A DNA stretch of 64,000 bases from Cellvibrio sp. UBA7671 (GTDB lineage Bacteria > Pseudomonadota > Gammaproteobacteria > Pseudomonadales > Cellvibrionaceae). This document shows, piece after piece, positions 50,699 through 59,414 of this stretch. Every line of letters starts with the position of its first letter. Position 1 is the first letter of the stretch. The DNA lies in the NCBI GenBank assembly GCA_002483145.1, contig DLHJ01000014.1, positions 62,001-126,000 on the forward strand, in the 5' to 3' direction. The notes beneath the pieces are model-generated. The model ran no database searches, had not been told where the DNA came from, and was given only the letters and a program-made list of their open reading frames with translations. The translations under genes were made by a program, and so were the position numbers.

Positions 50699-51571
50699 AT
50701 GCATCGTAAGTTGATCAAAGCACCGCATCGATTACTAATCCGTTTTTCCGCCATCTGGAAAAAGCGTTTCGGTGTATTGCCCATGCGGGAGTCTATTGTT
50801 GACTTGACTGATTGGTTTGAATCTCCGCTTGGGCGTGCATTGCTGGAAGAAGAGCAGGAGGCAATTTCCGATGGTTTGCAGTGTGTGTTTGGGTACCATC
50901 TGTTGCAACTCGGAATCAGTGGGCGAGTGAACTTGACGGGAGAGTGCCGTATCTCCCACCGCTTTGTATTGCATCCCCAACTTGAAGATACGCTGCACAA
51001 AGATAACCAGCAGCTGGGTGCCTTGGCAGATTTCAACCACTTGCCGCTTGCGGCCGAATCCATCGATGCGGTCGTGCTCCACCATAGTCTCGATTTCAGC
51101 CAAAGCCCCCATCATTTATTACGCGAGGCAACACGCATCGTTATTCCCAAGGGGCACTTAATTGTGGTTGGATTTAATCCCTGGAGCCTCTGGGGATTGT
51201 GTGCGAGTCTTACGCGTATTGTGAAATCCCAACCGCGCTGGCGCTTTCAATATTTGCGTTTAGGTCGTTTGATGGACTGGTTGAAGCTGTTGGATATGGA
51301 GCCGATTGCGGTCTACCAAGGTTTTTTCCGGCCGCCGTTACCACAGGAAAATGCGATTAAACATTTGCATTGGCTGGAGCGCTGGGGTAAAAGGCTGCGC
51401 TTGCCTTGGGGTGGATTTTATATGGTGGTCGCGCGCAAGGATCATATCCCGCTGATCCCCATTAAACCTGCATGGCAACAATACCGCCCCTTGCGCGGTT
51501 TGGCGGTGACACGGATCCTCGGCCCCGCGCCCGGTTTGCGTTCGCACTTTCGTCTTTTGTCGCCACGATGA
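50699..51571 (+). CDS. Class I SAM-dependent methyltransferase, YafS-like
   Basis: A 290-residue protein matching E. coli YafS, a methyltransferase-fold protein encoded next to gloB. It has LLQLGISGRVNLTG, HLPLAAESIDAVVLHHSLDFSQSPHHLLREATRIVIPKGHLIVVGFNPWSLWGL (about residues 125-170) and a basic C-terminus. The glycine-rich SAM motif I is degenerate, as in YafS. The substrate is unknown. The start at 50699 gives an N-terminal basic extension; an in-frame ATG at 50783 is an alternative closer to the YafS length. dnaQ follows after 51 bases; in E. coli and Pseudomonas rnhA lies between the two, but it is absent here. Confidence 0.82.
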   Translation: MHRKLIKAPHRLLIRFSAIWKKRFGVLPMRESIVDLTDWFESPLGRALLEEEQEAISDGLQCVFGYHLLQLGISGRVNLTGECRISHRFVLHPQLEDTLHKDNQQLGALADFNHLPLAAESIDAVVLHHSLDFSQSPHHLLREATRIVIPKGHLIVVGFNPWSLWGLCASLTRIVKSQPRWRFQYLRLGRLMDWLKLLDMEPIAVYQGFFRPPLPQENAIKHLHWLERWGKRLRLPWGGFYMVVARKDHIPLIPIKPAWQQYRPLRGLAVTRILGPAPGLRSHFRLLSPR

Positions 51572-51622
51572 ATACACCCAACCACAGGGTTACTTTTAAG
51601 ACCTGACCTAAGGTTTAAGAAC

Positions 51623-52336
51623 ATGCGTCAAATCGTACTGGATACTGAAACTACCGGCTTGGAAACCTCCCAGGGGCACCGGATTATTGAAATCGGCTGC
51701 GTAGAGTTATTCAATCGCCGCCTCACGGGCCGCCACTACCATCAATACATAAAACCCGAACGTGAGATAGATGCAGGCGCACAGGCTGTGCATGGTATTA
51801 GCAACGCCATGTTGGAAGATAAACCGGTGTTTGCACGTATTGCAGATGAGTTTTTGCAGTTTATTGGCGATGCGGAATTGATCATCCATAACGCCGCGTT
51901 TGATATCGGCTTCCTCAATTACGAAATGAATATGCTGCGCCCGGGTTTTGGCAGCATCAGCGACCGCTGCCATGTCATAGATACTTTGTTGATGGCGCGC
52001 GCCAAGCATCCCGGTCAGAAGAACAACCTGGACGCGCTCTGCAAACGCTATGGTGTTGATAACTCCCAGCGCGAGTTGCACGGCGCTTTGCTCGATGCCG
52101 AAATTTTGGCCGACGTCTATCTTTTAATGACCGGCGGCCAGACTGCCTTATCCCTTGGTGGTAACCAATCCAAAAACGAAGATGGCGGCGACCAAAATGA
52201 GCTGCGTAGACTGGCGCCCGGTCGCAAGCCCTTGCCGGTTATTTTGGCCACGGAAGAAGAGCTGGTATTACACGAACAAAAATTGGCGGTGATTGCTAAA
52301 AGTAGTGGCGACAATTGCGTTTGGCTGCGCGAATAA
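51623..52336 (+). CDS. dnaQ: DNA polymerase III epsilon subunit
   Basis: A 237-residue 3'-5' proofreading exonuclease of the replicative polymerase. DEDDh motifs: ExoI LDTETTGLE (residues about 6-14), ExoII IIHNAAFDIGFLNYE and ExoIII LHGALLDAEILADVY. The C-terminal ~60 residues are the polymerase alpha-binding tail. Follows the YafS-like gene in the same direction, 51 bases apart. Confidence 0.96.
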   Translation: MRQIVLDTETTGLETSQGHRIIEIGCVELFNRRLTGRHYHQYIKPEREIDAGAQAVHGISNAMLEDKPVFARIADEFLQFIGDAELIIHNAAFDIGFLNYEMNMLRPGFGSISDRCHVIDTLLMARAKHPGQKNNLDALCKRYGVDNSQRELHGALLDAEILADVYLLMTGGQTALSLGGNQSKNEDGGDQNELRRLAPGRKPLPVILATEEELVLHEQKLAVIAKSSGDNCVWLRE

Positions 52337-52549
52337 GCAGCGGAAAAATTCCGTTGGCATACCAAGTAGAAAAAATGATCAAGTGAGAGATGTTTGGCAA
52401 TCTCCCGGACTTGCCCCGCTTATTTGTGCGGCAGCGGTGAAATAAGGCCAAACATGGTATAGAGTCAATGTGACTTGTATGTATTGCTTGGCTTGCCGCC
52501 GTTGTGTGCGAGCCCCAACCCGTTAAGAGACAAACGCCAGGATGTTATT

Positions 52550-54253
52550 GTGAGCACAACAGAAACCTTAAATCTCGCCTCCCTCAAAATGGTTCAGGAC
52601 GAACTGGTTGCCACCATTGAGCAATCGGCCATCCGCTTGGAGCAGTTTTCGCAAGATCGCAACAACGGCGAGCTGCTGCAAAACTGTATTGATGGTATCA
52701 AACAAATTCGCGGCATCCTCAGTTTGATCCAGCTGCGCGGTGTGGATTTGTTGGCCGAAGAGCTGGTCATCCACATTACCGATATCACCTTGGGTGAAGA
52801 CGAAAAAACTGATGCGAAATTGGAGTTGCTGACATCCAGCTTTTTTATCCTGCCGCGCTATCTTGAATACTGCACACAAACCGCGCGCAGCATGGCGATG
52901 CTGTTGATTCCCCACATAAATGAATTGCGTCTGGCCCGCAAGGTGGCGCCGCTGCCGGAAAGTTATTTTTATCCGTTGCCCTCTGTAAAAGCGAACCGCA
53001 GTTTGGTTGCTGCGCAGCAATTGCCGGAAGATTTGAGTGTGCTGGTGCGCCGCTTGCGCCACATGTACCAAACCGGTTTATTGAACGTCCTTAAAAATGT
53101 GCAAACAAAAGCCTCGCTGGGCATGATGACCCGTGCATTGCAACGCTTGGAAGCTGCTGCCGCTGGCAGTGTGCTCAGCAACTTCTGGTGGTTGAGCAGC
53201 GCTACACTGGCAGCACTCGCTGAAAAAAATATGCGCCTGACCAAAAGCCGCAAAATGCTTCTCAGTGCAATCGAGCGAGAAATAAAGCGGTTTCAGTTTG
53301 AAGGTAAAGCTGTCTTCACTCGCGAAGTAGAGCCAGCGTTGCAAAAAGAATTGGTTTACTTGCTTGCGCTCTCTCATTCTGAGCAGGAGGTTTCCAAAAC
53401 CGTTTTGTCTGCTTACGGTATGCCATCGTTAAGTTACACCGAGGCAGAACTTGCACGTGAAATGGAGTTCCTCAATGGCCCCAGCGCCAATACCATCAGT
53501 TCGATGGTCGCTGTGTTAACCGACGAGTTGCACAGCACCAAAAATATTCTCGAGCGCGCTGCGCAGGGCGGCGCTGAACTTTTGAGCGAATCGCCAGAAT
53601 TATTGGAAACCCTTAAAAAAGTGGCCGATATTTTATCGATTGTGGGTCTGGTATCGCCAAGCAATAGCCTCAAACAAGAAATCGAAAAGATCGCTGTATG
53701 GCAAGCCAATCATACACCTGTCACACCCGATGAATTGCTGGTGGTTGCCGATACCCTGTTATACGTCGAAAGCACTATTGCCGGATTGCATAACGCCAAT
53801 CTGTCTGATGAAAAAGTGGCACAGATCAATGCGCTGTCGCGCGATGCGGCAATGGCCAATAACCAAATCGCTGAAGCTGAAAAAATCGTTATAGATGAGG
53901 CGGAAGCTGGTTTGTCGATGGTCAAGCGTGCGCTTACCGCATTTGCAGAATCCAATTACGACAAAGGCCATATCCGCAATATTTCCGGCATACTGGATTC
54001 AGTGCGCGGTGGTATGTTCTTATTGGGGTTGTCGCGCGCGGCGAACGTACTTGCAGGTTGCATGCGTTTTGTCGATGAGGATTTATTGGCTTCGGATCAG
54101 CATCCCGCAGTGCAACATCTGTTAGAAACTTTTGCCGATGCAGTTATCAGCCTTGAATATTATCTCGATGCAATCAAGCTTGATAAAAATGCTGATACCA
54201 GTGTATTGCAAATTGCCGAAGAGAGTTTGCAAGCGCTGGGCTACAACGTCTAA
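52550..54253 (+). CDS. fimL: FimL-like scaffold protein of type IV pilus/cAMP signalling
   Basis: A 567-residue helical protein. The N-terminal ~140 residues (SLKMVQDELVATIEQSAIRLEQF, LQNCIDGIKQIRGILSLIQLRGVDLLAEEL) resemble the FimL/ChpA N-terminal Hpt-like modules, but the phosphoaccepting His of Hpt domains is not seen. In Pseudomonas, FimL links the Pil-Chp pathway to adenylate cyclase and twitching motility. The GTG start at 52550 has AGGA 8 bases upstream; the ATG at 52475 has no such site. nudC follows after 2 bases. As I recall, fimL and nudC are also neighbours in P. aeruginosa, which supports the call. Confidence 0.78.
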   Translation: MSTTETLNLASLKMVQDELVATIEQSAIRLEQFSQDRNNGELLQNCIDGIKQIRGILSLIQLRGVDLLAEELVIHITDITLGEDEKTDAKLELLTSSFFILPRYLEYCTQTARSMAMLLIPHINELRLARKVAPLPESYFYPLPSVKANRSLVAAQQLPEDLSVLVRRLRHMYQTGLLNVLKNVQTKASLGMMTRALQRLEAAAAGSVLSNFWWLSSATLAALAEKNMRLTKSRKMLLSAIEREIKRFQFEGKAVFTREVEPALQKELVYLLALSHSEQEVSKTVLSAYGMPSLSYTEAELAREMEFLNGPSANTISSMVAVLTDELHSTKNILERAAQGGAELLSESPELLETLKKVADILSIVGLVSPSNSLKQEIEKIAVWQANHTPVTPDELLVVADTLLYVESTIAGLHNANLSDEKVAQINALSRDAAMANNQIAEAEKIVIDEAEAGLSMVKRALTAFAESNYDKGHIRNISGILDSVRGGMFLLGLSRAANVLAGCMRFVDEDLLASDQHPAVQHLLETFADAVISLEYYLDAIKLDKNADTSVLQIAEESLQALGYNV

Positions 54254-54255
54254 TC

Positions 54256-55131
54256 ATGTCTTTCCGTTTTGATCCCGCTTCATTTGAATTTCACGCCTCC
54301 ACTATAGCGCCGGTTGTTTCCCGCAACCGGCGTTTTATTATTGTCGCGGCATCGCCTGCTTATCGCTGCGACCAGCTGCTTTGCGATACCTATGGTCATT
54401 TGTTGCTCGCCAATGAATCGCATCTGCAAGACTTTGGTTTAACTCTCGCAAGTGAGCACTATTTGGGTGTCCTCAACGGCGAGGATTTGTGGGTCAAGGT
54501 ATTTGCTTCCGGTGTTTTGCCTGGGGAGTATCAGTGGCTCGGTTTGCGTTCGCAGCTAGAGATTTTATCGGCAAGTGAATTTCAGTTGGCGGGGCGCGCC
54601 CTGCAGGTCGCGCAATGGTTTTATGATCATCGCTACTGCGGCCGTTGCGCGCGCGAAACTTTGCAGGATGATGTCGACCGGGCCAAAGTCTGTAGTGCGT
54701 GCGAACTCCGTTTTTACCCGCGCATATCCCCTTGTATGATCGTACTGGTTACTCGCGGAGAAGAATTGTTGCTTGCACATCATCAACGCTCTACAAGGGT
54801 GATGTATTCAACTCTGGCAGGATTTGTGGAGGCAGGGGAAAGTGTCGAGGAGTGTGTTCGCCGCGAAATTTTGGAAGAGGTAGGTGTAACAGTCGGCAAG
54901 TTGGAGTATTTCCGCAGCCAACCTTGGCCATTCCCCAGCCAATTAATGCTCGGCTTTTTTGCAGAATATGAGGGGGGCGATATCCATATTGACCCTACGG
55001 AAATTGTGGATGCGAAATGGTTCCGTTACGACCAGTTGCCTCAGACGCCAGCACCCGCTAGTGTAGCGGGGCAATTGATCGCTCATCACATCGAGCGCTT
55101 GCGTCAAATCAACCCTCACCATAAACAATAA
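54256..55131 (+). CDS. nudC: NAD+ diphosphatase / NAD-cap decapping hydrolase NudC
   Basis: A 291-residue Nudix hydrolase acting on NADH/NAD and on NAD-capped RNA ends. Zinc is held by C128, C131, C146 and C149. The Nudix box GFVEAGESVEECVRREILEEVGV is complete, and the NudC signature SQPWPFPSQLMLGF follows it. It starts 2 bases after fimL and is followed after 27 bases by a membrane protein gene, so they probably share a transcript. Confidence 0.96.
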   Translation: MSFRFDPASFEFHASTIAPVVSRNRRFIIVAASPAYRCDQLLCDTYGHLLLANESHLQDFGLTLASEHYLGVLNGEDLWVKVFASGVLPGEYQWLGLRSQLEILSASEFQLAGRALQVAQWFYDHRYCGRCARETLQDDVDRAKVCSACELRFYPRISPCMIVLVTRGEELLLAHHQRSTRVMYSTLAGFVEAGESVEECVRREILEEVGVTVGKLEYFRSQPWPFPSQLMLGFFAEYEGGDIHIDPTEIVDAKWFRYDQLPQTPAPASVAGQLIAHHIERLRQINPHHKQ

Positions 55132-55158
55132 CAAGCTGTTAACACAGGTAGGACATTT

Positions 55159-55812
55159 ATGATTTTTACCTTACTGGCGATTCTTATTGGTCTTATTGCT
55201 GCCTATCTAGCGTATAACGCGGTGAGCCTCCTCTGGAAAAATTCCTGGTTTGTCGGTTTTTGCCGGGGGATGTTTGGTTTGGCATTGCTGGCTGCAGGCA
55301 CACTAGTGGCGCTAACTGCTTATGATGTCTACAGCTACAAGCAAGTCTTGCAAGAGCAGGTGGTCGCCACCATTAACTTTGACAAGATCGAAGACCAGCA
55401 TTATTTTGCGGTGCTCTCCGATAAGGATGGCAAAGAGCAGCGTGTTGAGATACGCGGTGACCAATGGCAACTGGATGCGCGTATTGTGAAGTGGAAAGGG
55501 TATCTTTCTACCTTTGGTCTCAAGCCCGCATTCAGGCTCGAACGTTTGAGTGGCCGCTATTACGATATCGAGCAGGAAACCACCTCCAAGCGCACCGCTT
55601 ACACCGTGCATGACAGCTTGTACGGTGTTGATGTTTGGAAAATTTTTCATTCCAATCCTGGATGGGTGCCAGTTGTTGATGCCGTTTACGGCTCAGCTAC
55701 CTACTTGCCGATGAAAGATGGTGCTTTGTTTGAAATCAGCCTTTCCAATACCGGTTTGGTGGCGCGCCCCATAAACGAAGTTGCCCGTGAAGCAGTGGCA
55801 GAATTTAATTAA
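55159..55812 (+). CDS. Conserved inner-membrane protein of unknown function
   Basis: A 217-residue protein with two N-terminal hydrophobic segments (residues 2-22 IFTLLAILIGLIAAYLAYNAV; 33-53 FCRGMFGLALLAAGTLVALTA). The ~160-residue soluble domain, probably periplasmic or facing the cytoplasm near the membrane, is rich in beta-type sequence (YFAVLSDKDGKEQRVEIRGDQWQLDARIVKWKG). I do not recognise a catalytic motif. A similar small membrane protein is found between nudC and sohB in pseudomonads, sometimes annotated as efflux-related, without proof. GTAGGA lies 8 bases before ATG 55159. Confidence 0.8.
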   Translation: MIFTLLAILIGLIAAYLAYNAVSLLWKNSWFVGFCRGMFGLALLAAGTLVALTAYDVYSYKQVLQEQVVATINFDKIEDQHYFAVLSDKDGKEQRVEIRGDQWQLDARIVKWKGYLSTFGLKPAFRLERLSGRYYDIEQETTSKRTAYTVHDSLYGVDVWKIFHSNPGWVPVVDAVYGSATYLPMKDGALFEISLSNTGLVARPINEVAREAVAEFN

Positions 55813-55863
55813 TTTTTGTTGTCCCCGATTCATTTCATTTAAAAGTTGTACGGAGTTTACCCT

Positions 55864-56949
55864 TTGGAATTTTTAACAGAGTACGGTTTGTTTCTCGCCA
55901 AGACGATCACCTTCGTTGCGGCCATTGTTGTCATAATTACAGTTGCGGTATCAATGGGTGGGCGTAACAAAAAGTCAGATAAAGGGCATATTGAGGTGAC
56001 CAAACTCAATGAGAAGTTTGATCACCTGCGCGACTCCTTGCGCGATGCCATGTTGGATGACGAAGAGTACAAAGAGTTTGAAAAAGCGGAAAAGAAACGC
56101 TTAAAAGAAGAGAAGGCACAAAAGAAGAAAGCTGCCAAAGAAATGGCAAAAACCAAAACTGACGAAACCGCCAGTGATGCCGCAGAGACAACGAAAAAGC
56201 GTATCTTCGTGTTGGATTTTTACGGTGATATTAAAGCTTCCGAAGTGGAATCGCTGCGGGAAGAAATCAGCACCGTCTTAACCCTCGCTAAACCTACTGA
56301 TGAAGTGGTCGTAAAAGTAGAGAGCGGTGGTGGCATGGTGCATAGTTATGGTTTGGCATCGAGCCAGTTGGCGCGTATCACCAACAAAAATATCCCGCTC
56401 ACAGTATGCGTTGATAAGGTTGCTGCCAGCGGTGGTTATATGATGGCCTGCGTGGCCAATAAAATTGTTGCCGCACCTTTTGCAATCCTTGGATCTATCG
56501 GTGTAGTTGCGCAGCTACCCAACTTCCATAAACTGCTCAAGAAAAACGATATTGACTATGAAATGTTTACCGCTGGCGAGTACAAGCGCACAGTGACCAT
56601 GTTTGGTGAAAATACCGAGAAAGGTCGCGCAAAATTTGTAGAAGAACTGGAAGACACTCATGTTCTGTTTAAAGAATTTGTGAGTGAGCATCGCCCACAG
56701 GTTGATGTGGTGAAAGTCGCTACGGGTGAGGTGTGGTTCGGCCGTCGCGCCATAGAAGTGAACCTAATTGATGAAATGCAAACCAGTGATGAGTATTTGT
56801 TCGCTCAAGCTGAGAATGCGGATATTTATGAAGTTGAATTCACTTACAAAAAATCCCTGCCTGAAAAATTGGGCTTTGCTGCGCAAGCTGCAGTGGATCG
56901 GTTATTAATGACTTGGTGGGAGCGGTTGAATATCAGCCGCTGGTTCTAA
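55864..56949 (+). CDS. sohB: Inner-membrane serine protease SohB
   Basis: A 361-residue signal peptide peptidase-type (S49) protease. An N-terminal membrane segment (LAKTITFVAAIVVIITVAVSM) precedes a Lys/Glu-rich helical region (about 45-110) and the catalytic domain. The Ser-Lys dyad is S189 (DKVAASGGYMMAC) and K241 (GEYKRTV). The start is TTG 55864 (LEFLTEYGLFLAK, like E. coli MELLSEYGLFLAK) with GGAG 7 bases upstream; a TTG at 55846 would put the ribosome-binding site inside the gene. It ends with a terminator and closes the fimL-nudC-sohB group. Confidence 0.93.
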   Translation: MEFLTEYGLFLAKTITFVAAIVVIITVAVSMGGRNKKSDKGHIEVTKLNEKFDHLRDSLRDAMLDDEEYKEFEKAEKKRLKEEKAQKKKAAKEMAKTKTDETASDAAETTKKRIFVLDFYGDIKASEVESLREEISTVLTLAKPTDEVVVKVESGGGMVHSYGLASSQLARITNKNIPLTVCVDKVAASGGYMMACVANKIVAAPFAILGSIGVVAQLPNFHKLLKKNDIDYEMFTAGEYKRTVTMFGENTEKGRAKFVEELEDTHVLFKEFVSEHRPQVDVVKVATGEVWFGRRAIEVNLIDEMQTSDEYLFAQAENADIYEVEFTYKKSLPEKLGFAAQAAVDRLLMTWWERLNISRWF

Positions 56950-56971
56950 CCAAAAACTTTATAACCATGAG

Positions 56972-56994
56972 CGGTGCCTGAGGGCACCGTTTTT
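56972..56994 (+). terminator. Rho-independent terminator of sohB
   Basis: CGGTGCC (56972-56978), loop TGAG and GGCACCG (56983-56989) form a 7-bp stem followed by TTTTT. Confidence 0.9.
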
Positions 56995-57052
56995 GTTTGT
57001 ACACCTTTTTGTTTGTATAAAAGTATTTGTCTGAATATGACGGGAGCAATCA

Positions 57053-57694
57053 ATGATTTTCTCAACCACCAAACTCCAAATGCCCACGCGCGACCAAGCC
57101 TTGAAGGGGAGAGAAGATGTTATGCGTGTTGATAATCAACACGCAGTAAAGAATGCGACGATCAAGCCGCCGTTTCCCGATGGGCATGAACGGATTGTAT
57201 TTGGCTTGGGTTGTTTTTGGGGCGCGGAGCGCAAGTTTTGGCAGCAGCCGGGGGTTTATACAACGGCGGTGGGGTATGCAGCAGGTTATACGCCAAATCC
57301 AACCTATGAAGAGGTGTGCAGTGGTTTAACCGGGCACAATGAAGTTGTATTAGTGGTCTTTGATCCCAAAGAAACGTCGCTGGAAAAATTGTTAAAAGTA
57401 TTTTGGGAATCGCACAACCCAACCCAAGGGATGCGTCAGGGTAATGACCGTGGCACCCAGTACCGCTCCGGTATTTATTATTTTAATGAAGCACAGCGCG
57501 AATTGGCTGAGCAGACAAAAGCGGCTTATCAGGCTGCCTTAAATGAAAAAAATATTGGTGAGATAACTACCGAAATTTTACCTGCCAGCGAATTTTATTA
57601 CGCTGAAACCTATCATCAACAATACCTGCATAAAAATCCCGGTGGCTATTGTGGTTTGGGCGGCACAGGTGTTTGCTACGCTGACGATTTTTAA
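57053..57694 (+). CDS. msrA: Peptide-methionine (S)-S-oxide reductase
   Basis: A 213-residue repair enzyme that reduces S-methionine sulfoxide in proteins. The catalytic C54 lies in [19 protein letters not shown], and the C-terminal Cys residues of [15 protein letters not shown] act in resolving. It also has [26 protein letters not shown] and [28 protein letters not shown] lies 6 bases before ATG 57053. It stands alone after the sohB terminator, with a REP-like palindrome downstream. Confidence 0.96.
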   Translation: MIFSTTKLQMPTRDQALKGREDVMRVDNQHAVKNATIKPPFPDGHERIVFGLGCFWGAERKFWQQPGVYTTAVGYAAGYTPNPTYEEVCSGLTGHNEVVLVVFDPKETSLEKLLKVFWESHNPTQGMRQGNDRGTQYRSGIYYFNEAQRELAEQTKAAYQAALNEKNIGEITTEILPASEFYYAETYHQQYLHKNPGGYCGLGGTGVCYADDF

Positions 57695-57708
57695 TCGTGT
57701 TAAATATC

Positions 57709-57737
57709 ATCGTCATACCCGCGAGCGCGGGTATCTA
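57709..57737 (+). repeat. REP-like palindrome, copy 3
   Basis: ATACCCGCG (57715-57723), AG and CGCGGGTAT (57726-57734), preceded by TCGTC and followed by C. Same consensus as the pair near 10.5 kb. It lies between the convergent msrA and ETF-ubiquinone oxidoreductase genes. Confidence 0.85.
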
Positions 57738-57754
57738 TTACTGTTGAATAAATA

Positions 57755-59407
57755 TTACATCGCCTCGTAATAGGGGCCACTGCCACCCTGAGGTGGCACC
57801 CAGGTAATATTTTGTGTGGGATCTTTAATGTCACAGGCTTTGCAGTGGATGCAATTGGCGGCATTGATTTGCAAGCGCGATGTTTTATCTTTTTCGATAA
57901 TTTCATACACGCCCGCCGGGCAATAGCGTTGTTCAGGTGCTGCATAAAGCGCGAGATTCGTCGCAATCGGTATAGTGGTATCGGCTAATTGTAAATGAAC
58001 TGGTTGATCTTCCTCGTGTTGGATATTGGCTAAATAAATTGACGCCAAACGATCAAAGGTGATTTTCCCATCTGGCGCAGGATAATTAATGGGCTGCGCA
58101 TCTTTTGCCGCAACCAGTGTTTCATGATCCGCCTGTTTATGTTTTAACGTCCACGGAAGGGTAATGCCAAGTGAGTGCAGCCACATATCCACACCACCGT
58201 ATAAAGTCCCTCCAATATTCCCCCATGCCGAAAGCGCCGGTTTGATATTGCGCACCTTATATAAATCTTTCCACAGCCATGAGGAGCGAATTTTTTCCGG
58301 GTACGCATGCAATAGCGGCTCGTATTGGTCGTGCGCCAGAGCGGCAATAATAGTGTCCGCCGCGAGCATGCCGGATTTCATTGCATTGTGTGAACCTTTA
58401 ATTTTTGGCACATTGACAAAACCCGCGGAACAACCAATCAACGCGCCACCAGGGAAGATTAATTCCGGTAGCGATTGCACGCCGCCTTCATTAATGGTGC
58501 GCGCGCCATAAGAAAGTCGTTTGGCATTCTGTAATAAAGGTTTAATGGCCGGATGGGTTTTAAAACGCTGGAATTCCTCAAAGGGATTTAAATAAGGATT
58601 GCGGTAATTTAAATGCACCACAAAACCCAGCGCAATTTTATTGTCAGTCAGGTGATACAAAAATCCGCCGCCGCCGGTGTGGTTATCCAGCGGCCAGCCC
58701 TGTGTATGCAGCACCGAGCCTTCATTGTGTTGGCTCGGGTCAATACTCCAAACTTCTTTAAACCCTAAGCCGTATTTTTGCGGCTCGGCATTCGCGCGCA
58801 AATTAAATTTTTGCTCCAGCGATTTTGCGAGTGATCCCCGTGTACCTTCTGCTATCAACGTATAGCAAGCATGTAATTCGATTCCGGCAGAAAACGTATT
58901 CTTATGGCTTCCATCGCGTGCAACGCCCATATCGCCGGTGATAATGCCTTTAACACGGCCATCATCACCATAGAGAATGTCGCTGCCGTTAAAACCAGGA
59001 AATAAATCTACGCCTAATTCTTCTGCTTGCGTTGCTAACCAACGGCAGACTTGCCCAAGGCTTACAATATAATTGCCGTGATTATTCATTAGCGGCGGTA
59101 AGACCGCAGCGGGAATTTTGTAATGGTTATTTTCAGTCAGCCATAGGAATTGATCCTGTTTCACCTCTGTTGTGATAGGTGCGCCTTTGCTTTTCCAATC
59201 GGGAATTAATTCATTCAATGCTATAGGGTCAATCACTGCGCCGGATAAAATCTGCGCACCGACTTCAGCGCCTTTTTCCAACACGCAAACACTCAGGTCG
59301 CGCCCCTGGTCACTGGCAAGTTGTTTCAAACGAATGGCAGCAGCAAGGCCCGCAGGGCCGGCACCGACAATCACTACGTCATATTGCATTTGATCGCGTT
59401 GGGTCAT
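57755..59407 (-). CDS. Electron transfer flavoprotein-ubiquinone oxidoreductase
   Basis: A 550-residue membrane-associated flavo-iron-sulfur enzyme that passes electrons from ETF to ubiquinone, linking fatty-acid and amino-acid oxidation to the respiratory chain. FAD motif VVIVGAGPAGLAAAIRLKQ at the N-terminus; GLGFKEVWSIDPSQHNEGSVLHTQGWPLD; and a C-terminal 4Fe-4S ferredoxin-like motif CIHCKACDIKDP. It starts 7 bases after the LysR-type gene on the same strand, so they form an operon opposite etfBA. Confidence 0.95.
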   Translation of the reverse strand: MTQRDQMQYDVVIVGAGPAGLAAAIRLKQLASDQGRDLSVCVLEKGAEVGAQILSGAVIDPIALNELIPDWKSKGAPITTEVKQDQFLWLTENNHYKIPAAVLPPLMNNHGNYIVSLGQVCRWLATQAEELGVDLFPGFNGSDILYGDDGRVKGIITGDMGVARDGSHKNTFSAGIELHACYTLIAEGTRGSLAKSLEQKFNLRANAEPQKYGLGFKEVWSIDPSQHNEGSVLHTQGWPLDNHTGGGGFLYHLTDNKIALGFVVHLNYRNPYLNPFEEFQRFKTHPAIKPLLQNAKRLSYGARTINEGGVQSLPELIFPGGALIGCSAGFVNVPKIKGSHNAMKSGMLAADTIIAALAHDQYEPLLHAYPEKIRSSWLWKDLYKVRNIKPALSAWGNIGGTLYGGVDMWLHSLGITLPWTLKHKQADHETLVAAKDAQPINYPAPDGKITFDRLASIYLANIQHEEDQPVHLQLADTTIPIATNLALYAAPEQRYCPAGVYEIIEKDKTSRLQINAANCIHCKACDIKDPTQNITWVPPQGGSGPYYEAM

Positions 59408-59414
59408 AACAAAC

